DNA from: Saprospiraceae bacterium | GTDB taxonomy: Bacteria > Bacteroidota > Bacteroidia > Chitinophagales > Saprospiraceae | Reading direction: 5' to 3' | NCBI GenBank assembly: GCA_030645295.1 | Contig: JAUSMG010000126.1 | Coordinates: 1-34,797, forward strand | DNA length: 34,797 bases | Shown: positions 1 through 6,772 of the stretch, one piece after another | Layout of the letters: each line of letters begins with the position of its first letter | Position numbering within the stretch: position 1 is the stretch's first letter | Notes under the pieces: model-generated | Databases searched by the model: none | The model's input: only the letters and a program-made list of their open reading frames with translations | What the model was told of the DNA's origin: nothing | Translations under genes and position numbers: made by a program

Positions 1-86
1 GATTCACCAATCTCAAAATCAATCGAAACTACCTGCCAAGGGCTGATATCGCCCAAGGCAATCTCAAATAATTGCTTGCTGTTCAT
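1..86 (-). CDS. ISL3-family transposase, N-terminal fragment (runs off the window)
   Basis: The reading frame starts at the ATG complementary to 84-86 and stays open to the window edge, giving 28 residues beginning MNSKQLFEIALGDISPWQVV. A short helical start followed by a 'PW.V..idf' pattern is what I remember of ISL3 transposase N-termini, ahead of the zinc-binding and DDE domains, which are not in the window. It is too short for the supplied ORF track. It is transcribed away from the neighbouring response regulator. The family call rests on a short stretch and needs the rest of the gene for confirmation. Confidence 0.6.
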   Translation of the reverse strand, partial: MNSKQLFEIALGDISPWQVVSIDFEIGE

Positions 87-140
87 GGAGGCAAATATCA
101 TTCAAAGAACTAACTCACCCATATAAAGTCACGAAGAGCC
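1..140 (-). mobile_element. End of an ISL3-type insertion sequence, cut by the window edge
   Basis: The minus strand from base 140 starts GGCTCTTCGTGACTTTATAT, then about 54 bp further on opens a transposase-like reading frame. From memory, ISL3-family elements commonly begin with terminal inverted repeats starting GGCTCTT and encode the transposase just inside. The junction with the chromosome is therefore placed at 140/141, directly before the ATG of the response regulator. The other end of the element lies outside the window, so the repeat cannot be matched to its partner here. The family assignment is inference from two short matches. Confidence 0.6.
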
Positions 141-839
141 ATGAAAGTTCTACTTGTTGAAGACGAACCCAAAATGGTTCGCTCGCTGAAAAAAGGGCTT
201 GAGGAGCACATGATCGAGGTGGACGCCGCCATGGATGGCGCGGCAGGCGGCCGTCTGGCGGAGGCCAATGAATATGCTGTTATCATTTCTGACGTAATGA
301 TGCCTGAAATGAACGGCATTGACATGTTGCGTCAACTTCGACAAAACGGCAATAATACTCCCGTCATCCTGCTCACTGCCTTGGGCCAAACCGACGAAAA
401 AGTGACCGGTTTCGAGGCCGGCGCTGACGATTACCTGACCAAGCCTTTCGAATTCCGCGAGCTGCTCATGCGCGTCCGTGCGCTGGCCCGACGGCCGCAA
501 TCCAGCTATCAACAGCCTTCCACTATTCTGCGATTTGCAGATGTGGAGATGAACCTGGAGCGAAAAGAATGTCTGCGGGGCGGACAACGTATCCAACTTA
601 CACCCCGGGAGTTTGCACTGATGGAGTATTTGCTGCGCAACCCAGGACGAGTAATTTCAAAAGCCGAAATATCGGAGCGCGTTTGGAATCTGTCCTTTGA
701 CACCGGCACCAATTTCGTGGAGGTCTATTTTAATTTCCTGCGCAAAAAAGTGGATAAAGGATTTCCTAAAAAGTTGATACACACCCAGTTCCGAATAGGC
801 TATGTGCTTCGGGAAGAAGATAATTTGACTGGATGTTGA
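141..839 (+). CDS. OmpR/PhoB-type response regulator (CusR-like)
   Basis: This 232-residue protein is a two-domain transcription regulator. The N-terminal receiver domain (about 1-118) has the acidic pair E7/D8, phosphoacceptor D51 in 'ISDVMMPEMNG', the conserved threonine in 'ILLTA' and K101 in 'YLTKPF'. A winged-helix DNA-binding domain follows (about 130-226), with the usual 'LTPREFALMEYLLRNPGRV' and 'RIGYVLR' segments. Length and both ends are normal for the family. It is the likely partner of the histidine kinase 117 bp downstream and may control itself and the haloperoxidase beyond. Its ATG touches the end of an IS element, so the native promoter and leader have been displaced; no Shine-Dalgarno sequence is visible. 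The signal sensed is not known. Confidence 0.93.
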   Translation: MKVLLVEDEPKMVRSLKKGLEEHMIEVDAAMDGAAGGRLAEANEYAVIISDVMMPEMNGIDMLRQLRQNGNNTPVILLTALGQTDEKVTGFEAGADDYLTKPFEFRELLMRVRALARRPQSSYQQPSTILRFADVEMNLERKECLRGGQRIQLTPREFALMEYLLRNPGRVISKAEISERVWNLSFDTGTNFVEVYFNFLRKKVDKGFPKKLIHTQFRIGYVLREEDNLTGC

Positions 840-956
840 TTTGTTTATTTGGGGATTTGGGGATTTGTTAGGCCAGAGCCTGGCACTCCAGTCTTCCAAT
901 TATCGAATTTCCATGAATTTGTCCACCAAATAACCAAATAACCAAAATATCCACCC
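840..956. repeat. Intergenic heptad repeats, TTTGGGGA-type, with weak dyad symmetry
   Basis: The gap between regulator and kinase holds 'ttatttggggatttgggg' near its left end and 'caaataaccaaataacc' near its right end, an imperfect inverted pair built from 7-bp units. The same units make up the longer palindrome at 5526-5633. A smaller hairpin (GCCAGagcCTGGC) lies between them. It may attenuate transcription between the two genes or may simply be a repeat. Confidence 0.55.
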
Positions 957-2333
957 ATGCAGATCCGTACCAAACTTACCCTTCAATTTATAGTACTCGT
1001 GGCGGGCATGCTGGTGCTATCGTTGTGCTTTATTTATGTGAAATTCCGCCAGATCACCGAAGATGAATTCTACGATAGCCTCCGCTCAAAGGCTCTGATG
1101 ACCGCTGAAATGGTGCTCCACGACGAAGCCAACTTGCGTCCGCTCAGCGAGAATGCCACCCTTGAGGAGGAAAGCACAGTACTCCCATTTCGGGAAAACG
1201 TGATGATCTTCAATGCCGATATGCAGCGTGTATTTGCATTTAACCGCGCCGATCAAGCGCTTCCGCTCAAAACCCTTGTGAATCTGAAAAATTCGGGCGA
1301 AACCCGGTTTTTGGACGGCAAACTTCACGCGCTGGGGTTATCCCATAAAAGCCGGAGCGGACGCGATTATTTGATCATTGCAGAATCGGTGTTCAATTCT
1401 GAGGAACTCTCCAATCTCCGGAATATATTGCTCATCACTTTTATTTTATGTATTGGTATGGTCGCTGCGGGCGGCTGGTTTTATGCCGGTCAGGCCATGT
1501 CGCCGGTCGCCAGTATCGTCAATCAGGTGGACGGTATCCTTCCTTCCGATCTCAGCGCCCGTTTGGAGGGACAAAACAACCGCGACGAATTGTCCCGACT
1601 GGTTTTCACGTTCAATCGTCTGCTCGACCGCATCCAATTCGCTTTTCGGATGCAAAAGAGTTTCATTTCCAATGTGTCGCACGAGCTCAAAAACCCGCTC
1701 TCCATCATCATTGCCCAACTCGAAGTAGCGCTGGACAAAAAACGCGACAACGAGGAATATCAGGCCACCCTTAAATCAGTGCTCGAAGATTCGCACGAAT
1801 TGAGCGAAGTGACCGAAAAACTGCTTCAACTGGCAAGGGTACATTCTGAGGGTACCAACATCGCCTTTGAACTGGTTCGGCTCGACGAGGTGATGCTTCA
1901 AACCCGTTCGTCCCTGCTGCGACTGCACCCTAATTATCATATCGCTTTTGATATCGTTGGCTTTCCAGAAGACGAGGAGCAACTGTGTGTGCGCGGCAAC
2001 GAACCACTCCTGCGTTCCGCTTTCCAGAATCTGATGGACAACGGATGTAAGTTTTCACCCGAGAAAAAGGTCGATGTAAAGATCCATTTCGACCCAAGCG
2101 GCAAGCACCGCGTAGAAATCGCCGACCGGGGCCCGGGCATTCCGGCAAAAGATCTGCAACTCATTTTTCAGCCGTTTTACCGCAGTTCCGAAAGCATCCA
2201 TGTGCGTGGCTCTGGCATTGGGCTTTCCCTCGTAGACAGCATTATGAAGATCCATCAGGTTGCACTTGACGTCGTGTCTACTCAGGGAAAAGGAACCACC
2301 TTCAAACTTAGCTTTCCTGCATTACAAGCCTGA
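957..2333 (+). CDS. Membrane sensor histidine kinase (CusS-like)
   Basis: This 458-residue kinase has a first membrane helix at about 8-28, a periplasmic sensor region of roughly 125 residues, a second helix at about 155-177, and a HAMP linker to about 230. The dimerisation/phosphoacceptor domain carries H242 in 'NVSHELKNPLS'. The ATPase domain has the N box 'NLMDNGCKFSP', G1 'DRGPGIP' and G2 'GSGIGLSLV'. The order and length are those of an ordinary class I kinase, and it should phosphorylate D51 of the regulator just upstream. The haloperoxidase gene begins 27 bp after its stop, which suggests co-transcription. What the periplasmic domain binds cannot be read from the sequence. Confidence 0.93.
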   Translation: MQIRTKLTLQFIVLVAGMLVLSLCFIYVKFRQITEDEFYDSLRSKALMTAEMVLHDEANLRPLSENATLEEESTVLPFRENVMIFNADMQRVFAFNRADQALPLKTLVNLKNSGETRFLDGKLHALGLSHKSRSGRDYLIIAESVFNSEELSNLRNILLITFILCIGMVAAGGWFYAGQAMSPVASIVNQVDGILPSDLSARLEGQNNRDELSRLVFTFNRLLDRIQFAFRMQKSFISNVSHELKNPLSIIIAQLEVALDKKRDNEEYQATLKSVLEDSHELSEVTEKLLQLARVHSEGTNIAFELVRLDEVMLQTRSSLLRLHPNYHIAFDIVGFPEDEEQLCVRGNEPLLRSAFQNLMDNGCKFSPEKKVDVKIHFDPSGKHRVEIADRGPGIPAKDLQLIFQPFYRSSESIHVRGSGIGLSLVDSIMKIHQVALDVVSTQGKGTTFKLSFPALQA

Positions 2334-2360
2334 TTACACCCTGTTTTTAAAAGAACAGAT

Positions 2361-3770
2361 ATGAAAAACTGGTATTTCGCCGACTCAATAGTCAACCAAA
2401 CAAGTTTGAAAAAAGCCGCCTGCCGTTTGCTTGCGGTCTTTGCTTTGGCCAGTATGTTGACAACCCAAAATTGTAGTTATGATGTCGTGGCAGAGCCTCT
2501 CGAATACCGAAGCGCTACGGAAGTTGCATTGTCCTGGAATCGTCTCGCCCTGAATTTAGAGCGTCATACTTTGGGGTATCGACCTCCGGTCAGTGCACGC
2601 ATGTATGCCTATATTGAGATGAGCGCGTATGAGGCCTCGCTACCGGGTTTGCAGGATTATCTGTCGCTGGAAACCTATTTGTCTGGTTACAAAAGGCCCA
2701 ATGTAGCATTTGGGGATGGACAGTTCAATCTTCCTGCCAGCCTGAATGCCGCTTACGCTCAGATACTCCGCCAGTTTTTCCCCACTGCACCGGACAATTT
2801 GCGGCAGCAGATCGAACTTCTGGAAAAACGGAATGCCCAGATTTTCCTTAAAAAAACCACTGCCACAGGAACTGAGGAGTCAGCAGTATTCGGGAAAACG
2901 GTCGCCAACACCGTTTGGGCCTGGTCAAAAACGGATCGTGAAGGGCATGAGGGCCATCTTTACAATTATGACCATGGATACGTCCCCCCTGTCTGCACAG
3001 GTTGTTGGCAGCCTACTGGCGAACATCCTTCGCCCGCCTTGTTGCCTTATTGGGGAAGGGTTAGGTCTTTTATCGTTGACAGCAATGATATCCGCTATAA
3101 ACATCCGCTGGATTACGAAGAAACACCCGGCTCCGGGTTTTATACCGAAGCCATGGAAGTATATTCGTTATCCAAACCGCTGAGTCGGGAAAACCAATGG
3201 ATCGCTGAATTTTGGAGCGACGATCTCCCCGGACTTACCCTCAGTCCTTCCGGGCGCTGGATCTCCATTACCAACCAGGCGTTAGAAAAGGCCCGCCCGC
3301 CCTTCCCCTTACTCATTGAAACCTATTTAAAAACCGCTTTGGCGCTCTGCGATGCTGGTATCATTGTCTGGAAAGGCAAGTACACGTTCAATATTGAGCG
3401 CCCTGAAACGTATATCCGCGCACAAATCAATCCCGATTGGAAGGCGCTGCACGACACACCTTCTTTCCCTGCCTACCCATCCGGACACGCTGCTTTCGGC
3501 GCCGCAGCTGCTGAAGTGCTGACCGATGCATTGGGCAGAAAGTTCCAACTCACTGATCGCACCCATGAAAAACGCCCTGAATTTGCCAGTACTCCGCGGA
3601 GTTATGGTTCATTTACCGAAATGGCGCAGGAAAATGCCGCTTCCCGTGTTTTGCTGGGGGTGCATTACCGTATGGATTGCGAGGAAGGGGTCAGACTGGG
3701 CAAGATCATCGGACAAAAATTGGTGAATCTTCCATTGAAGCGCAAGGAAGCGGCAGTGTTAAAGCGCTGA
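2361..3770 (+). CDS. Vanadium-dependent haloperoxidase / PAP2-type phosphatase, exported
   Basis: This 469-residue protein belongs to the vanadium haloperoxidase/acid phosphatase superfamily. All three active-site blocks are present: K-x6-RP in 'KYTFNIERP', 'PSGH' in 'AYPSGHAAFG', and SR-x3-G-x-H-x3-D in 'SRVLLGVHYRMD'. These bind vanadate or phosphate; the GH and the second histidine are the usual catalytic histidines. The N-terminus has a basic stretch, a hydrophobic segment (about 20-35) and a cysteine at 'TTQNCSYD', so export, possibly as a lipoprotein with a poor lipobox, is likely. Bacteroidota carry many such proteins, whose halogenating activity is mostly unproven, so a phosphatase is possible. 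It follows the kinase closely and may be the output of that two-component system. Confidence 0.85.
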   Translation: MKNWYFADSIVNQTSLKKAACRLLAVFALASMLTTQNCSYDVVAEPLEYRSATEVALSWNRLALNLERHTLGYRPPVSARMYAYIEMSAYEASLPGLQDYLSLETYLSGYKRPNVAFGDGQFNLPASLNAAYAQILRQFFPTAPDNLRQQIELLEKRNAQIFLKKTTATGTEESAVFGKTVANTVWAWSKTDREGHEGHLYNYDHGYVPPVCTGCWQPTGEHPSPALLPYWGRVRSFIVDSNDIRYKHPLDYEETPGSGFYTEAMEVYSLSKPLSRENQWIAEFWSDDLPGLTLSPSGRWISITNQALEKARPPFPLLIETYLKTALALCDAGIIVWKGKYTFNIERPETYIRAQINPDWKALHDTPSFPAYPSGHAAFGAAAAEVLTDALGRKFQLTDRTHEKRPEFASTPRSYGSFTEMAQENAASRVLLGVHYRMDCEEGVRLGKIIGQKLVNLPLKRKEAAVLKR

Positions 3771-3774
3771 GGGT

Positions 3775-4470
3775 TTAATCCCGCCTGACCCTGTACGTCA
3801 ATCCAAAGATCATTGCGCCCGCAAACGCCAGAAAGATCATAATAAAAAGCGCATCGGCCCAAAATTCAGGCTTGAGAAAACAGGCCAATGCCCAGTAGAC
3901 CAGGGCCATCCATGCGACCACAACCACCACTTTCCCCAACCCATTCGACTTCCAAAAGAAAGGCCCCAATGCCAAGAAAAAAGCGCCAATGGAGAAAAAT
4001 TTCAAAGCCATCCAAAATCGCAAGGACCAAAAAATTCCTGAATAATCCTCCCCTCCGGTCCTTACAAGATTGAAGATCTTCATCAATTGCAGGTTTTCCA
4101 TTACATCGGAAAACGCGGCCATTAACGTCCATAATACCGCCCAAACCAAACCTTTTGCGCCCAGGCGTTTGCATTGCAGCGCAAACAATAGCATGAACGA
4201 AGCATAGGCTAGGATATACAAATAGTCATAATTGGTTGAGCAAACAAGCCTGTTTGCCCTTTCTGTCCTGATTGAATCGGGCTGTGGCAGTTCAAAAATG
4301 GCATTGATCATGACCGTATCCTGCGCAAACTCCAGCGCCATAATGGTTTTCTGATACCCTTCCGGTGTGACCACTTTCGCTGATTTGATCTCCTGATCCA
4401 TCAACCTGCCAATACCGATCAAAGCGACCATAGCAAGGATACTCAATAAGAAAAAGGGACGATTTTTCAT
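3775..4470 (-). CDS. Unrecognised polytopic membrane protein
   Basis: I do not recognise the family. The ORF opens at 4521, but the start at 4470 (MKNRPFFLLSILAMV) is preferred because it begins with a basic stretch followed by a hydrophobic helix; the 17 residues before it look like leader. The 231-residue product has a first helix at about 5-20, a polar external-type segment of about 60 residues, and four or five further helices. A 'DVMENLQLMKIF' segment lies between helices. It is convergent with the haloperoxidase, with only four bases between stop codons. No catalytic motif is visible, and no function is proposed. Confidence 0.7.
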   Translation of the reverse strand: MKNRPFFLLSILAMVALIGIGRLMDQEIKSAKVVTPEGYQKTIMALEFAQDTVMINAIFELPQPDSIRTERANRLVCSTNYDYLYILAYASFMLLFALQCKRLGAKGLVWAVLWTLMAAFSDVMENLQLMKIFNLVRTGGEDYSGIFWSLRFWMALKFFSIGAFFLALGPFFWKSNGLGKVVVVVAWMALVYWALACFLKPEFWADALFIMIFLAFAGAMIFGLTYRVRRD

Positions 4471-4603
4471 GCGCGGAATTTTCTTGCAAAAGAAGGGAAA
4501 TTCTAGCCAAAGCGCAATCATTCTTAGTCATCCATATGCGCAGCATGCCTACTCAATTTTTCAAAAGAGATCCTCCTCCCAGCACAAAATCACTTTTAGT
4601 AAT

Positions 4604-4611
4604 TAACTTTG
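4604..4611 (+). promoter_or_regulatory. Bacteroidota-type -7 promoter element, TAACTTTG, inside a small dyad
   Basis: TAACTTTG matches the TAnnTTTG consensus of Bacteroidota housekeeping promoters and sits about 30 bp upstream of the TTG start at 4643. It overlaps a perfect 6-bp dyad, ACTTTG-cattt-CAAAGT (4606-4622), which would span the transcription start and could bind a repressor. A convincing -33 element is not obvious. Confidence 0.5.
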
Positions 4612-4642
4612 CATTTCAAAGTAATTTTTAAATTGACCTTAC

Positions 4643-5527
4643 TTGAATAATTTAGAGATAAGCAACGCTCAAGGATACTTCGGTCCAGACTCCATGACCT
4701 GGCAGCTGTACCGCGAGCAGCTCACGCTGACTGGTGCAGTGCGGGCACTGTTGCTTCAGGTAGCACATCCTGCCGTGGCGGATGGCGTAGCGCGGTACAG
4801 CAATTTCAAGGCCGACCCATTTGGGCGCGGCTACCGCACTTTCGCGGCGATGGCGATGATCTATTTTGGCTCCAAAACCCAGGCCGAACAAACAGCTCAA
4901 CGGCTCTGGCGCATGCATTCTGCCATAAAGGGTGAAGCCCAAAACCCTTATTCTGCCAACGACCCACACTTGCTTTTGTGGGTATTGTCTACCTTGACAG
5001 AAACTACTTTGCAGGTACATAGGCGGATGCCTTTACCTGATCTGCCTCCCGATTGGCCAGAGCGTTTTTATGAAGAAAGCAAGGTAGCAGCACGATTACT
5101 GGGCATACCGGATGAGGTGTATCCGCCTGATTTACAGGCATTTGAAATCTATTTCAAACGCATGTTGGAGGGTGATATACTGGGCAGTACCGACACTTGT
5201 CGCGCAGTGGCACAATCTATTGTTCAACATCCACGAGCGCCTAAAAAGCTGGCGAATCTCCTGGCCACAGGCTGGCTTCCGGACCCCTTGTGCGACCGGT
5301 TGGGTATTCCGGTATGCAAGGATTCAACCATCAAACTGGAGCGATTTCTACAGCGATATTTACGGACTTATCGACTGATTCCCAAGATGTTGCGTTGGAG
5401 TCCGTCCTATCATCAGGCAAATTATCGCATCGCAATGGCCCGGGGAGAGCGGCCAAAATGGGCGGGGCGGTTTTTTCACTGGCTCGCACAGCGGATGAAA
5501 ATACCAATGGGGTTGAATCTTCGGTGA
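4643..5527 (+). CDS. DUF2236 / MpaB-type oxygenase family protein
   Basis: This 294-residue protein matches the DUF2236 family, whose fungal and bacterial members are heme-dependent oxygenases of the MpaB or latex-clearing type. The visible signature is 'GYFGPDSMTWQLYREQ' followed by 'LLQVAHPAVADGVARYSNF' and 'DPFGRGYRTFAAM', including the conserved histidine and arginine region. It is likely cytoplasmic or membrane-associated, since no signal peptide is seen. The first ATG would remove the 'GYFGPDS' block, and an in-frame TGA lies just upstream of 4643, so the TTG at 4643 is taken as the start. A promoter element precedes it. The substrate is unknown. Confidence 0.8.
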   Translation: MNNLEISNAQGYFGPDSMTWQLYREQLTLTGAVRALLLQVAHPAVADGVARYSNFKADPFGRGYRTFAAMAMIYFGSKTQAEQTAQRLWRMHSAIKGEAQNPYSANDPHLLLWVLSTLTETTLQVHRRMPLPDLPPDWPERFYEESKVAARLLGIPDEVYPPDLQAFEIYFKRMLEGDILGSTDTCRAVAQSIVQHPRAPKKLANLLATGWLPDPLCDRLGIPVCKDSTIKLERFLQRYLRTYRLIPKMLRWSPSYHQANYRIAMARGERPKWAGRFFHWLAQRMKIPMGLNLR

Positions 5528-5633
5528 TTTGGGGATTTGGTTATTTGTTGTGCCAGACCATGGCATTCCTATTTTCCTGAACGAAGGCACGAATACCAAT
5601 CTTGGGCACAACGAATAACCAAATCCCCAAATC
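5526..5633. terminator. Long palindrome between convergent genes, probable two-way terminator
   Basis: Arms of 29 bp (5526-5554 and 5605-5633) are complementary with one mismatch; the left arm begins GATTTGGGGATTTGGTTATT. The structure begins inside the stop codon of the oxygenase gene and ends just before the stop of the LytTR regulator, so its position suits bidirectional transcription termination. The arm sequence is made of the same ATTTGG-type units seen at 840-956. Confidence 0.65.
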
Positions 5634-5639
5634 AACGAA

Positions 5640-6416
5640 TCACCCTTCCCCCACCAGCCACTTCTTAAACTCAGAGGACCGTTCCGTGCTCACGATGGTC
5701 TCCAGATCTGTGGTAGGCGGCTCGAGGTCCACTTTCACACGACTTTTAGAGTAGGGGTGCATTTCCTTGATGGCGGCCACGTTGATGATAAACTGACGGT
5801 TGATGCGAAAGAATACCGCCGGATCCAGCAGGTTTTCCAGCTTGTCGAGTGGATAATCCACCGGGAATCGCTTGGCCGTGCTGCGCGTCACGAGAAAAGT
5901 GATCTTGTCCTTCGTGTAAAAATAAGCCGCGTCGCTCATGTCCACCAGCCGGAAGCTGTTGCTGAAACGGATCAGCATCCGGCGGAGGTAATGCGCCCCA
6001 CCCTCCTGCAGCCGCAAAGTTTGAAGCAGGCCCGAGTAATCTGCGACGGGAGCAGTTGACTGGAACACCTGCTTGTATTTTCCAATCGCCTCGGCCAACT
6101 CATTGACTTTAATTGGTTTGAGTAGGTAATCCACGGTATTTACCTTGAAGGCTTTGAGTGCGTATTCGTCGTAAGCCGTGGTAAATATGACCGGGCTTTT
6201 GATCTTGACATGCTCAAAAATTTCAAAACTTGAGCCATCGGCAAGGTGAATATCCAGCAGGATGAGCTCGGGCTGCGGATTGTTTTGAAACCAGCCTATA
6301 GCCGCCTCTACACTGTCGAGTCGCCCTACAATTTCAGCCTCAGGCGCAACTTCAACAAGCAGTTTTTCCAGGCGGCGGGCGGCTGCGTTTTCGTCTTCAA
6401 TGAGTAGTATTTTCAT
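5640..6416 (-). CDS. LytTR-type response regulator
   Basis: This 258-residue regulator has a receiver domain (about 1-120) with acidic residues E7/D8, phosphoacceptor D55 in 'LILLDIHLADGSS' and lysine in 'YLLKPI'. A LytTR DNA-binding domain follows (about 150-255), with the typical 'FFRINRQFIINVAAI' and 'SRVKVDL' blocks. This architecture usually pairs with HisKA_5-type kinases such as the one encoded upstream at 6773-9745. Kinase and regulator are normally adjacent; here about 356 bp of repeats and a dead gene separate them. Target genes cannot be identified from the window. Confidence 0.92.
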   Translation of the reverse strand: MKILLIEDENAAARRLEKLLVEVAPEAEIVGRLDSVEAAIGWFQNNPQPELILLDIHLADGSSFEIFEHVKIKSPVIFTTAYDEYALKAFKVNTVDYLLKPIKVNELAEAIGKYKQVFQSTAPVADYSGLLQTLRLQEGGAHYLRRMLIRFSNSFRLVDMSDAAYFYTKDKITFLVTRSTAKRFPVDYPLDKLENLLDPAVFFRINRQFIINVAAIKEMHPYSKSRVKVDLEPPTTDLETIVSTERSSEFKKWLVGEG

Positions 6417-6772
6417 ATGTTGACTTTTGACTTTTGACCATTGGCTTTTGGCTTTTGACCATTGGCTTTTGACTCAAAAATCTTACCTTTGGTAAGATGA
6501 CTGTTGACCGTTGGCTAGTTTTCACATTTACACACTTTAAACCATTTGATACCATGCGTAACTTTAGAAAATATGACATTTGGACCGATGGAATTGATTT
6601 TTCAATCGCTTAAACAAAAATATATTTCATTAGAAGAAATGAATGGGCTTCTCCCGCCACTACAATCGCTTCAACGTCGGCTCAACGCACTTAGAAACAC
6701 GCTTCTAAGTTAACAGCCAACAGCCAACGGTCAATAGTCACCGATCAATAGTCAACGGTCAATAGTCAACAG
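6417..6772. repeat. Repeat-rich insert between kinase and regulator genes
   Basis: Simple repeats of the type 'ttgaccattggcttttgac' (6419-6475) and 'gtcaacggtcaatagtcaac' (6715-6785) flank a small dead gene. An inverted pair, gactgttgaccgttggct (6499-6516) and agccaacggtcaatagtc (6722-6739), has 18-bp arms with one mismatch and encloses the remnant. The left repeats make a low-complexity minus-strand ORF in the track that is not a gene. A TACCTTTG box at 6484-6491 could be a promoter facing the remnant. Confidence 0.6.
6554..6713 (+). pseudogene. Remnant of a four-helix-bundle (IVS/S23-type) protein gene
   Basis: From the ATG at 6554 the frame reads MRNFRKYDIWTDGIDFSIA and stops. This is like the N-terminus of four-helix-bundle proteins first known from 23S rRNA intervening sequences (typically MRNyk.yd.W). 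In another frame (ATG 6573, 46 residues, stop at 6711-6713) the text 'YISLEEMNGLLPPLQSLQRR' resembles the C-terminal helix of the same family. The middle, roughly 60-70 residues, is missing and the two ends are joined out of frame, which suggests an internal deletion. Identification is from memory of family patterns. The alternative is that the 46-residue frame is a real small gene. Confidence 0.5.

Noticed and set aside
6397-6579. 60-residue minus-strand ORF with KSQKPMVKSQK repeats
   Set aside because: It reads the low-complexity gaccattggcttttgac repeats ahead of the regulator gene.
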